Part shown: piece by piece, positions 33,232 to 45,200 of the stretch
Position numbering within the stretch: position 1 is the first letter of the stretch
Layout: every line of letters starts with the position of its first letter
Origin: Watersipora subatra
Lineage: Eukaryota > Bryozoa > Gymnolaemata > Cheilostomatida > Watersiporidae
Length of the DNA: 64,000 nucleotides
Assembly: GCF_963576615.1 (NCBI RefSeq)
Contig: NC_088717.1
Coordinates: 13,584,108-13,648,107, forward strand
Direction of reading: 5' to 3'
Made by a program: the position numbers and the translations under genes
The notes under the pieces: model-generated
What the model was told of the DNA's origin: nothing
Seen by the model: the letters and a program-made list of their open reading frames with translations, nothing else
Database searches by the model: none

Positions 33232-35210
33232 CAATATTGAAATGCATAACAAAGCAGAGTAATTACTACTTGATATCTATTGATGATTGAAAAATTCACT
33301 AAAATTTAATATCTAATCTTGTAGCAGCAAAATTTACACTGAGCAAAATATTTATCATGCTATAGTTAGATTAGCCTAGTTAAAGGTAAATTCATCTTTA
33401 ACATGTTAATTTTGAAGAGTTAAACAGAAAAGCGGTTGGCAAAACCGGTAGTGACTGTCAAAGACCCATCCCACAATTACAGAACCTTTTAACCCAAAGG
33501 ACATCACCACCAGATCAGTATGTCACAAAACTTACTCTGTAATAGGGATGAAGCAAATTCCTTGAATAAAAAAAAATCACCCACTATAACTAGCTATTTC
33601 ATTATATAAGGCCAAACGTAGTGCTTTCTGTAATACAATCTGCTAAACACAACAAGAAGGCTGAAAGCAACTCACTGTTCTACGCAAGAGGCAAGTGTCT
33701 GCTGCATTCAACACTTCCTGTAAAACAACCTACTGGTGTATATATGTATATAAAAGAGCTGAAACCGACCTGTCCTGCTCTGCTGAAACTAACAGTGTTC
33801 TGTACACAAAGCTTCCTGGAATGCAACCAGCGGAATCCCACAAGAAGGAACTCAACTATTTGATAAATTATTTTTCATCCAGACCTGCGTGCTTCGGCAA
33901 TGGTGCGCTAGTGTACTATCTCTATTTTAACCATGTTCAAGATAACAAGTTTTCAAATAGTATATCTTAAGCTAGCAAAACATAAATTAAGCTACATTAC
34001 AAGTTCAATATTATTTATATTACTTGTGCAAGAGAAATTTAGCTTATTAATAGTTTTGTATGACCCCATGAAGCACCACTCGCTACTAATTCTGTAAAAA
34101 TTTTGATTACATAACAATAGAAAAAGTGATTTTGTAGAATGGTACAACAAAATAGATGCCATTAAAAGGTTTGTGACGAGCTACATAATGTTAACAACAA
34201 ACAACACAAAGATAGTAGAAAATCATATTACAATGTGATAAGCGAAAAATATATATCTTCTTTCTCAATAAACGTGTGAACAAACACAGAAAAATAATAC
34301 TTGCATAAATTGCCAACAATCAGTAACTACTAGAATATTTAATAAAAATTGTTAATTGATTGCTATTAATAGTTATTGATAGCTATTAATAGTTATTGAT
34401 AGCTATTAATAGTTATTTAATACTATTGGTTGAAGTTAGCTATATAATCTTCAACTCCGATATTCTAGGAGATACACAAAATATCAAATAAATTTAAACT
34501 ACAAGTGAACACCATGAAGCAGTTTGAAATAAATTGTCACGTGTGCAAGAAACTTGTTTAAAGCCAACAGCATGTTTTTTCAAATTATCAGGATCCATTT
34601 TGATCAAGATGATTCCTTGCTTCTGTTTGTCACTGTTCCTCATGCCTCGCTATCTTGAATTTATTTGAGTTTCTCATCCTTGGCTTCAAACTCAATGGTA
34701 TAAGAGGCACCATGTAAGTTTATTTTATTGTACATCCTGTGAAAATGGAGGAACACATGGCGACCCCCAAATACCAAAAGAGACTGAGAAGCCTGACCTT
34801 TTCAAGGTCAAAACATACCAAGTCACTCAGATGCGCTTAATACTGTTCCTCTAAACAGCAGCGACAATTTCAGTGCAAGAGGCTACCTATTGCATTGTGC
34901 TGATCAATTCTCAGCTTCTTCTGGATGTAATGAACAAGATATTGTTGCACTAAGCAACATTCAGCCTGAATAGCCTCCTTAAATTTATCCATCTTACGGC
35001 ACGTTTCATAGTAGAGACAAATTTTGTAGAATTCATTCTGCTGGTTGTATCTTCCATTGAAGTTTTATGTTTGGCTATAGTAGGAGTGAAGTAATTGAAA
35101 AGTTTAAACCTTTTAACTAAACAATATAAGTACTTTTGTTCTAGTGAGAGAACGCCTGATATTTAGGACTGATTATGCGGGATTATACCAGTATACTTAC
35201 ATGTAAGTAC
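33232..35210. other. Intergenic region, no gene seen
   Basis: AT-rich with a ~20-bp tandem (GCTATTAATAGTTATTGATA, about 3 copies at 34362-34420). Open frames at 33621-33970 overlap in two frames and have no domain. Confidence 0.5.
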
Positions 35211-35218
35211 AGGAGTGC

Positions 35219-35394
35219 CAGGCCTGCCAACACAAGAGTGGGGCAATGCGTGAGATTTGGTTTTGGGGCAATTGATGTGTCAATGATAGTATATATAAAA
35301 TGGTGGAAATTGGGGCAAAAATCTCACGCATTTTCATTTTCTCTTTGGGGTGATTGCGTGTCTCACGCCCAACGCGTGAGAGTTGGCAGGTATG
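35219..35394. mobile_element. hAT-type MITE, 176 bp
   Basis: Perfect 8-bp duplication AGGAGTGC (35211-35218 and 35395-35402). Ends CAGGCCTGCCAAC and the complement of CATACCTGCCAAC. 8-bp duplications and CA..TG ends are typical of hAT. The interior contains paired GCGTGAGA/TCTCACGC motifs. No coding capacity. Confidence 0.85.
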
Positions 35395-35589
35395 AGGAGT
35401 GCTAATATCTTTTGGCGGTTTAGCATCAGCACTTCGGGTTTTACACAGACATCAAAAATATAAATTTTCTAAAAGCACAAACTAGAAACTGATTGTAGTT
35501 ACAAAGCCTATCAGAATTTGAGCTACCTATATGCCAATTAAGGTAAGACTTCTGCTTTGACTTGAGCTTAAAAAGGTTATCCTATCTTA

Positions 35590-35880
35590 AATTATAAGAC
35601 TATTGGCATAACCTTGTGGTGATTTTTATTTTCTCTCGAATGGTGTATAATGAAGCAATCAGTTTTAAAGCTACTGCAAATTTATTTTGTTTTTGTTTGT
35701 CAATGTTGTGGTCTATCCCTCGTCTCTCCATTAGCGACTATATAAAATGGCCAGTTTGTTTGAGAACCATCATAGCTATTCTCGGTTTTGATCGGGCGAC
35801 TTCTTTTACACGCAGCACTGGTATACCTGTACTGTATAGCCAAACTCGATGTCGATGTACGGCTGCATTGATATAAACTA
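35590..35880. repeat. Dispersed repeat family B, partial copy
   Basis: Shares TCAAATGGTGTATAATA-type and GCTACTGCAAAT.TTTTTGTT-type blocks with 51240-51540 and 52090-52490. Class unknown. Confidence 0.5.
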
Positions 35881-36075
35881 TTGTCTTAATGTTCGGTTTA
35901 CACGAACGATGACTAGTTCAAGGTTTTCCAATTACAGTAGTTTGCACACTACTACGCACGCACATAATAATAGTCTTAAAATACGACTAGTTTTAACCTA
36001 CTGTATACTAAAGCATACCCATTGTATTGACAGCACGCTTGTTTTATTTTAACCTCCTTATCTGAATAAACTAAA

Positions 36076-36153
36076 ATGCCTAACCCACATAGTCGTAAAA
36101 GGCGAAGACTCGAAGAAGCTGCAAATGTTTCAAAAAAGACCAGAGGTGCAGAG
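36076..36153 (+). CDS. Candidate first exon, nuclear-protein-like
   Basis: Starts ATG and encodes MPNPHSRKRRRLEEAANVSK then KTRGAE, ending at GTGAAA in phase 0. The KRRR cluster looks like a nuclear localisation signal, which would suit a PELP1 N terminus. A second candidate exon follows at 36609-36667 (ASHAMPSLAGVVYLDFAND, acceptor AACAG, donor GTAAAA), but its phase does not join directly to the first firm PELP1 exon at 39288. At least one exon or border is therefore missing, or these belong to another gene. Confidence 0.35.
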
Positions 36154-37169
36154 GTGAAATTTGACAACCTATTTTCTTTTGTGGCCTATTCCCATTCGTT
36201 TAATTGTGTCAACTGACCTTTTCACTCTTTAACCTCTTTAACTTGTTGTTTAGTTTTAATAGTCATTAATTCAGAAATATCACAAATACATTGGTCGATT
36301 TTGAAGCTCCAGCATACGGTGTCGCTGTTTGATAAATACTGAAATGTTTGGTAAATACTGCATGCAGGAATGGAGATAGCAAAGGAAATTTGAACTTTGT
36401 TGGATAAGGCAGTTTGTATATTATAGACTTTTTCATTTTGTTTACTTAAATGGAGAAACGTGAAAAGACCATTTTTCTATAGCAGATATACTAAAAGACT
36501 CGTGACTCAGTCTTTTGATTACTTTTAACTTTACTATTGTAATGGTACGTCTGTCCTAAAATCTTGTTCTGGTACACGCCTTCGGATTCAATTGCATTTT
36601 ATCAACAGGCTTCACATGCCATGCCTTCACTAGCTGGTGTTGTCTACTTGGATTTTGCCAATGACTGGTAAAATTTGTCTCAGAGTTTTATGTGTATTAC
36701 CTTTGGTCTTGCCAACTTGTTAAAGCCAAATTGTTAGAGTGCTGCTTTTGTAAGCATACATAGCATACATACTAAATATGGCAGCACTTTTACGTCACAT
36801 GAAAGTATACATGAGGCATCTTGAATGAGGCATCAAATATATTGTTGGCATCGTTGGCAATCTCTTTCTCTTGCAGTCTGTCATTTCCACAATGACTATC
36901 TGTTCTGGCTTTATCACCCAGGGGTTTCACTCTCTCTATTCATTTCCAAGGGCTAGTCTGAGATGCTATAAAATGCACCCTTTCCACTGACCTACACATT
37001 AATAAAACAAAACTACCCCTTATCACTTCATCACCACAGACTAATTGCCCCTTTTTTGGTTTAATCACTGTGTGTGGAACTCATGAGACAGGTTTGGCCG
37101 CTCTCCACTGCACCAAGCTAAAAAAACATACCCTTTTTTGGAACACCTTAGAGTGTCTGGCCACCAAAG

Positions 37170-37920
37170 AACTTCTAAACTTGAACTAGGGATAACAGTT
37201 GAGAGTAAAACCTCTGGGCTTTATGACTGACTTCCATGCAGCTCTGTTTTCTGCCGCCTCTTGCTGTGTGCTTGTGTCTAGTTTTCATGTACATTAATGT
37301 AATTTCTAATATACATCTCAGTCGTGGTCTGCCCTGATTCCTCTTTCCTACGAATAGTTGTGAATATAATGGTTGTCTTGACAATCGCTCATGACCCATC
37401 CTGCGTACATGTCCCAACCATCTTAAGCCTTTTTCTATGAGGATGTCTGCAAAGGATGATAGGCCAGTCTGTCTTAGGATTTCAGTGTTCTTGACCATAT
37501 CTTTTAGGGGAGATTTATTATGCTGTGTAATTGTCTCATCATGACTGCATGCAGCCTCTTCACTTACGTTTGGTGCACTGTCCAGGTCTTAGCTCTATAT
37601 ATTAGGGCTGTTAGGACTATGATTTGGTATACCTTACATTTAGCTCAGATGGTTACATCTATGCTTGTTCTTTCACAAATGATTCTAAGGTTTACCAAAG
37701 GAAGCACTGGCAGTTCCAATTCTATGACTATGTTCGCTATTAATTCTGGCATTGCTAACCAGGTATCTGAAATCTGTACAGTGAGTGAGGGGCTTGTTGT
37801 CTATCAGGTTATTTGTAGGATCTGGTGGCAGATGCAGAGCCTTTGCAGGTTGATTTAGACATTTAGTTTTTATGTTAATATTAAGGCTGAATTTTGATGC
37901 TGCTCTAACAAATCAATATA
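37170..37920 (-). mobile_element. LINE fragment, 3' end of a reverse-transcriptase frame
   Basis: The minus strand reads TEILRQTGLSSFADILIEKG, RWLGHVRRMGHERL and GKRNQGRPRLRC, the familiar C-terminal stretch of many non-LTR retrotransposon polyproteins. Upstream on the same strand, in other frames, are pieces reading like the INSEHSHRIGTASASFGKP and LTALIYRAKTWTV segments of the same family, so stops and shifts separate the parts. It is a 5'-truncated, decayed copy with no recognisable catalytic RT core. The clade cannot be fixed. Confidence 0.8.
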
Positions 37921-38636
37921 CTTATAAACTATTGCATGCCCTCGGCTGAGGGACCAGAACTTGTCATTTGGCTCTCTCACCCTGACAAATATTGTCCAAG
38001 TTGTTTCAAGGAACCAAGTCGGTTAGTTGCAGTTCCAACTGCTGCACAAAGTTTCTTTCAGCACGTACTGTTGATCCTAGCTGAGCAACTATAGGTGACT
38101 TTGCACTACGACTAGTCCTGGTATTTTTGTAAGAAAAATTCAACTTTTGAAAGCGCAAGTGAAATTATCCTAACATAAAATCTGTAATGTTAGAAAATTA
38201 CTGACAGCTTAATAATAGCAAGAACTTAACAATACGATTTGGAGTGACAAAATATTTTTTAAGAACCAATAATTTTGCGGTTGAAATTGCAGCTAGCATG
38301 TTTAGTTGTATTTGTCAAGGTAAGCACATGATTTTTATTTACACAACATGGAGTTGCGAGTTAATATTCAATGGTCTCAGTTTTATATTTCTTGTAATTT
38401 TAATATACTCGTATTTTTGTTTTTTTTGTAAAACTAAATAGAAAGCAGAAAAAATAATAAATATTGATATCATGTGGGTCAAGCTAAAACTTTTTTACCA
38501 TTTTGTTGATTTCAGATACTTGGATATGTGGTATCTGTAATAGCCATGTTAACCTATTATGAGCTAGATTTAGATCACAGAAAAAAGACCGCCTAGTCGA
38601 GAGACTTTTCTCCGGATTAGGGAGCTTCTTGCCTTA

Positions 38637-39082
38637 GGCTGATTCATACAATATCGCCATATGTTGGCATTTCCTTTCGTCGTTAATTGTTGGTTATGTG
38701 AGCCGTAAACCGATAGCGTCGACGAAGCAACGCGGATGCACCGTATAAGTTCGCAGCTGTCAAACTTTCTCGATATTTTGCTGAGCATCACGACCGCCTT
38801 TACAATGTGAACCATTTTGGCGATAGTAATTCGCTGTCGTGGATAGCTTGATTTGTATATTTCCATTTATGATAGTTGCTGTGAGACTAGTATTTGATTC
38901 AAGCACGCGAAAACAAACGTTTCTTCGTGAAAATTTAAAAAGACAATTGCGAACACTACTACGTCACGGAGTATTTGTTGATGCAAACGCGGATTGGTTT
39001 ATGTGAACATTGTTATCCTCGGCGATCACCAAAGTTTTGTGACATCAACGCCGAGATATGGCGATGTAGTATGAACCAGTTG
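38637..39082. mobile_element. Probable MITE, ~446 bp, imperfect inverted ends
   Basis: Left CTGATTCATACAATATCGCC and right end whose complement reads CTGGTTCATACTACATCGCC. A clear target duplication is not visible, so the family is unassigned. Confidence 0.5.
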
Positions 39083-39287
39083 TTAGTTGACGATTAGTTA
39101 GTTGACGAGTTGTATCACCAAAGGTGGGTCAATATATTACAATGTAGAAATGAGGAAGGGATAGCTTGTATGCTGATGCCCCATACCAAAATAGGCCTGG
39201 AAAAGACCCAATGGTTGTGAATGCTTAGCTCTCGTACATTTCTAGATATTTTGTGATTATTTATTTGTTTGCATCTTTTACCTCTAG

Positions 39288-42200
39288 TCAGGAGGAAAGG
39301 CATCGACTAATGCTAATGAGTTTACTTTGGTGAAATTCCTCAACCAGATATTCTCAGAGAACAAATCTCATGCTCACAGGTAAATAGCCATATAGGTCCG
39401 AAAGGAATTATATCAATCATGTGAATGACTTGGAGATAGTCTTATTGTAGATGTTAAACGGCCATGGGCCAATTTTTCTTAGTTTCTTTCCTACTATGAC
39501 AATGTCTTGTTATTATTATCTTTACTATTTCTCTGAAACCAAATGGCCTGGGGTCATTCATGAGGTCAACAGCAACTGGCAAACCTTTTTTTATCTGATA
39601 TGGAATAAAACTGGGAATGCCAATGTGAGCAAGGTATCCAACTCGTACCACGAGCGTTAAAAATAATTTACATGGTTCACAGTAGATTTTGCCAAGTTGG
39701 CGCACTCTCAAGTAGCCTATACAATAACCGGTATTAGCCATTCTTGTTCACATAATAGTTTGGGTAGAGCTTATGAGGAATGTACAAGAATGGAGAATGC
39801 GTCATATAGCACAGCGTTGATATCATTAATTTTATGTTTACTGACATCTTTGATGGTGCAGCAAAGCATTAGGTTTACCAGAATTGAACTACTTTTTTAC
39901 TAAAGCATATTGTCTACATGATGGATAACTGCCGAAATAACTAGATCTTTCTGCTATGTGAGATATGAATGAAAAATACTATATCGAGGACTGAGTGACA
40001 AATAGATATACATACTGCCAAAGAGTCATGGATTTAAATCAGCAAAGTTTTGGAGGAGGGATTTTTTCAATTGCCGTGTGTCGTTGATGTCTCTCTTGCA
40101 ATCTATATATATATATATGTAAATCTCAAAGTTTGTGTGTGTATATGCCGGGCTTTATGCTAGTATGTATATAAACCAGGAAAGGAATTTTCCAGCTTCT
40201 TTTCATGTTTGTTGTGTAAATAATTGTAATACGTTGGTTATTTATGATAAAAATTATCAGAATAGCTCCTGATATGTCTGAGCATTGACAAGTGTTCATA
40301 TGGAATCTAAATAGAGTATTGTAATCATGTAGCTGGATGATGGTATATATATGCTGATGTGACATACATGTAAATTATGAATAATAATAACACCTAGTTT
40401 GTGTTTAACATGGATTGACACCATAGTTGATATAGTACCATAGTGGATATAGTACCATAGTGGATATAGTACCATAGTGGATATAGTACCATAGTGGATA
40501 TAGTACCATAGTGGATATAGTACCATAGTGGATATATCACCATAGTGGATATAGTACCATAGTGGATATAGTACCGTAGTGGATAAAGTACCATAGTGGG
40601 TATATCACCATAGTGGATATAGTACCATAGTGGATATAGCACCATAGTGGATATAGTACCATAGTGGATATAGTACCATAGTGGATATAGTACCATAGTG
40701 GATATAGCACCATAGTGGATATATCACCATAGTGGATATAGTACCATAGTGGATATAGTACCATAGTGGATATATCACCATAGTGGATATAGTACCATAG
40801 TGGATATAGTACCGTAGTGGATAAAGTACCATAGTGGGTATATCACCATAGTGGATATAGTACCATAGTGGATATAGCACCATAGTGGATATAGTACCAT
40901 AGTGGATATAGCACCATAGTGGATATAATACCATAGTGGATATAGTACCATAGTGGATATAGTACCATAGTGGATATAGTACCGTAGTGGATAAAGTACC
41001 ATAGTGGGTATATCACCATAGTGGATATAGTACCATAGTGGATATAGTACCATAGTGGATATAGTACCATAGTGGATATAGTACCTTAGTGGATATAGTA
41101 CCATAGTGGATGTAGTACCATAGTGGATATAGCACCATAGTGGATATAATACCATAGTGGATATAGTACCATAGTGGATATAGTACCATAGTGGATATAT
41201 CACCATAGTGGATATAGTACCATAGTGGATATAGTACCATAGTGGGTATATCACCATAGTGGATAGTGTTATATCAGTGACTATTATTAACGTTTTATTT
41301 CATTTATACCCAAAACTTTGAGCAATTTCCTCCAGTTTATTTAAAGCCCTTGTACCTGTTATGTACGGCCTGCTATGAGTTTTTGGTACTTGGTCCAAAC
41401 TTGCTTCAGTTACAGTGTTGATAATTGATATGCAGAGCTGTAATTGGTACGCCACTTGCGAATTTCAGATACTAGTTTGTAAGATGCAAACATTTTACCT
41501 GTTTGCACAGTGTTTTTACTTCAGCTTTGAATCGTACAAAAATCTAAAGAGTTTTTATGTTAATTTGTCAAAGAAAAGATCCCACTTTAATTTGACAGAC
41601 CTCAAAACAAACCTTTTATTAAATATATACCGTGTGATGCATTAAGTTAATTTGACTACAGTTTAATTTAAGAACCATCACCGAACGTCTTTACATAGTA
41701 TTCTATTTTATAGTTTTCCCCATTCATTAAGGCTTATTGACTTGATGTTTTCACACAGAGTTGCAGCTGTTCAGGTGCTGGGAGAGGAGCTGAGGTTTAT
41801 ACCCGAAGATGAGGTACACACCCAGGCACTTGGATGGATTGGACATCTCATGAAAACAATAGATGTAAGTACCCTCTGCTTATTAATCATGCATCAAGCA
41901 TTGACCACAATACCTCTGTGCATGTCCGTTGCACGTACAAGATTACAATGCAGATGTTGCAGCATGTGTATATTTAGGAAGCGCTATATACAAATTTTAC
42001 AGCTTAAGTCTGCATAGTTGCCTCTATGTACAGATATACACTCAATTGTACACATAGACATGCATCATTCTTAGTATGCAGTACACACTTTTATAACATA
42101 TACCGTAAGTCCTCATGCTCAAGCCGCGCGGCTTGTGCTCAAAAACAGATGACTCACGAAAGAAAAAATAATTCTCCAACAAGCCGCATATGCCCACAGA

Positions 42201-45200
42201 CCGCGGCTAATGACTGAAGTTTTGTCGTCCTTGACCCCTTCGGGAGCGAGAGTGTTGAAGCGGATTTCGCTATACCCCCGTTTTCTTGAATAAGAAACCA
42301 GGCTACATCAGTACACGCGAAAAGAATTTTCTTTTACTTCCAAGTTCGAGTTAAAATTCCTAAACCCTTGCGTCAAGAACTTACATGACATGTCTCAGCT
42401 AGATTTTTATTGCACTGTTAGAGGGCTTCACGTTTATGGAAATATGCCGGTCAAGAATGAAAGGCGTTAATAACCTATGACTGTGGTGAGTTAAACATGA
42501 GCGATAAATTCTTCTTTAGTCTAAAGTATTCCATAAACATGACCTTGAAAATAAACGAGTAGGTCGCCAATACCCCGTACATAAAAGTGTATCATGACTG
42601 CAATTCTATGGTTATAGCATGAAACTGAGCAGACACAGCATTTATCGAGAAGCTGCCCTGAGCCCCACGTAAGTTTTAAAAACTTGGCTTTAGCCGCGGC
42701 CTATGACCTTGAACCAGAAGCCGCGCCCAACGACAAGCTGCGTGGCTTGAGCATAAGGACTTACGGTACCTCCAATAGCATATGGATTCCAACTTGAAAA
42801 AAAGAATTTATGTAAAGCTTTTGCTTTGTACTACTGTATTACATAAGAATTATATACAGTGTCCCTCCGGGTTACTATGCTCTTATACGATTTTTTCGTC
42901 TTACGAAGTTGAACACGATGTTTTTTTCACCCTCACTATCTGTTTTTTTCTGCTATACGATACCAACAAAAATTTCTCTCGAAATTTAAATTTGGCAGTC
43001 GGTGTGCTAAATCCATCGGAATAACAAAGATACTGATATGCTATTCACCAAATCCTTCCCGCACCGCGTGAAAGAGAAACAATGTTCACTCTCTATCAGT
43101 TCGTTATTAGTAATAGTTTAAACAATACTGGCAACAAATAGGTGATCAAAATTTTAGCTGATGGCAAAGTTGAAGTTTAGTAAAATACATCCTAAAACTT
43201 AGCTAATGTATGTGTTTAGTAAGCTAAATTCGTTTAATTTAGATTCATAGTTTATGTTATAAGTTTGTCTCCAAGGTAAGAACTCTACGGTACGTAGTTC
43301 ACATATTACATTGTAATGTTACATTCAATTGCAGATCATATCTGCTAAATACACTAAAGTTGCTGTAGCTAACTATAGTTACTAAGGTTAACAGTATTTT
43401 GTTACTAATTTTTAATATGTATAGTACATATATAAAATTTTGATGGTTTTTACCAGGGGTGAAAATGCATTAGATAATTACTATGGGTTTCTGTACCCTT
43501 CTTTACGACATTCTCACCTTACGATGCCAACACTGGACGAATTAAAATTGTATGGCAAGGGTCCACTGTATAATTTGAAGCGTCAAGTTGGTGCCAGTTC
43601 TCAAATCCGGTTTGAATGATGAGAGTCACATAGTTAACCTTCAAGATGTTGTTTTTTCCTTTGCTACATTTGGGAGAGAAAATGATGCATTGGGGTATCT
43701 CTGTTATACATACTTGCAACCTGGCAGTCTAGTTTGCTGTATACTTTGAGTTTGCTGTGAGAGATCATCATGTGTGCTGATAAAGCAAAGAGAATAAGTA
43801 TGTACACAATTATTCCGAAATTCTCAAAGGCGGTTGATTGGTGCAGGTATTAGAGTGTCAGTCTACCAATCTGCATGTCACGAGTTGGAGTGTCGTTGAT
43901 ATCTTTTATCTTAACCTATAATGCTGGCTTCGGAAAAACGGACGGACATACAAACATTGCTTTTACGATAGTAAAACAAAAATAGGCCTATATATTTTGG
44001 TTTTACTTTAGGCAAATATATTTTTTTTCGTTCCATCATAGACTTTGCTGTCTAGCAAAAAGTGAATAAAACTGATTTAAATTGACATTGAAGCTGTGCG
44101 CCCTCTTAACGTAAAACTTAGCTCCTTAACTCAATGTAAACCTTAAAAAAGTTGTTAATACAAACCAGTAACGCCACAATTACTGTACAGCCATTAAATT
44201 AAAAAGTTTGGTCTTATTTTTTCTCCATTTGAAGAGGCAAAGGACAGAGTTTTCGGCGATGTTGGAACAGATTAGGCAATTTACATGAATTTTACTAATC
44301 GTAAAACTTAAAATCACTATGACAAACATCTTTGGAATGGATTATTGACGTTGCAGAAGTGTTTACTGTAATTGGATTCAATTTTTTTTTGTGTTATCGC
44401 TGTGCATGCGTCTTTTGCTAAGGCACTCAAGTGTTTCCTGTTATTTGTAGGCGTGTAAAGTTTCCTGTGCGACAGAACTCGCAGTGTGTTGTCACACGCT
44501 CAGCCAGTTACTGGTGATGTGTTCTAGTTCAACGGAGTTGACCCGCACTGTCTCAATCAGTATCGTTCCCAAGCTCCTGCCCTCACTCCTCGGGATAGAG
44601 CCCGCTGAACAGGTCTGTAATGTACTATTGGAACCAAGCTATTTGATATCAGCTAGTACTGTGTGTTGTGCATTCCATACTCTCTAGTTCCAACCTTGAC
44701 AAGAGGGCACATATTTTACACATTGGTGAGTACATTGCTCTAGGTTAAAGTAACAATAGACACATTTTTATTTATTAATAGATGAATACCTGGCATTGCC
44801 CGGGTAATAAAAAGTCTTTGCACAGAGAATCTACTTTTATTAAACATTATAACATTTACCATAACAACTATTGAACTAAAAAAAGAGAAAAGTGTTTTGT
44901 GGAGTTCAAATACATTAAGAAAAACATAAAACAACTGTGAAAGTGTTTAAATGTGAAATAATTAGCAAGTAATGGCTAGATAGTTTGGTTTGTTACAATG
45001 ATTACAATGAAAAGTGAACTGCTGCTGATACAATTCAAATGAACTGAAAAAAAATCGTGAATATGTTGAATTAATAACAAAAAGTACATAGAAGTGTGTC
45101 TATAAAATAATGTTGCTGTTGCTGCACAGGCAATCCATCCTAAATTTGAATACATTTGTACCTCTCTATAGTCGATATTGGCACAAATGTAAAAATGAGA

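Noticed and set aside
40296-41257. Several minus-strand frames of 75-160 codons
   Set aside because: Translations of the 17-bp satellite.
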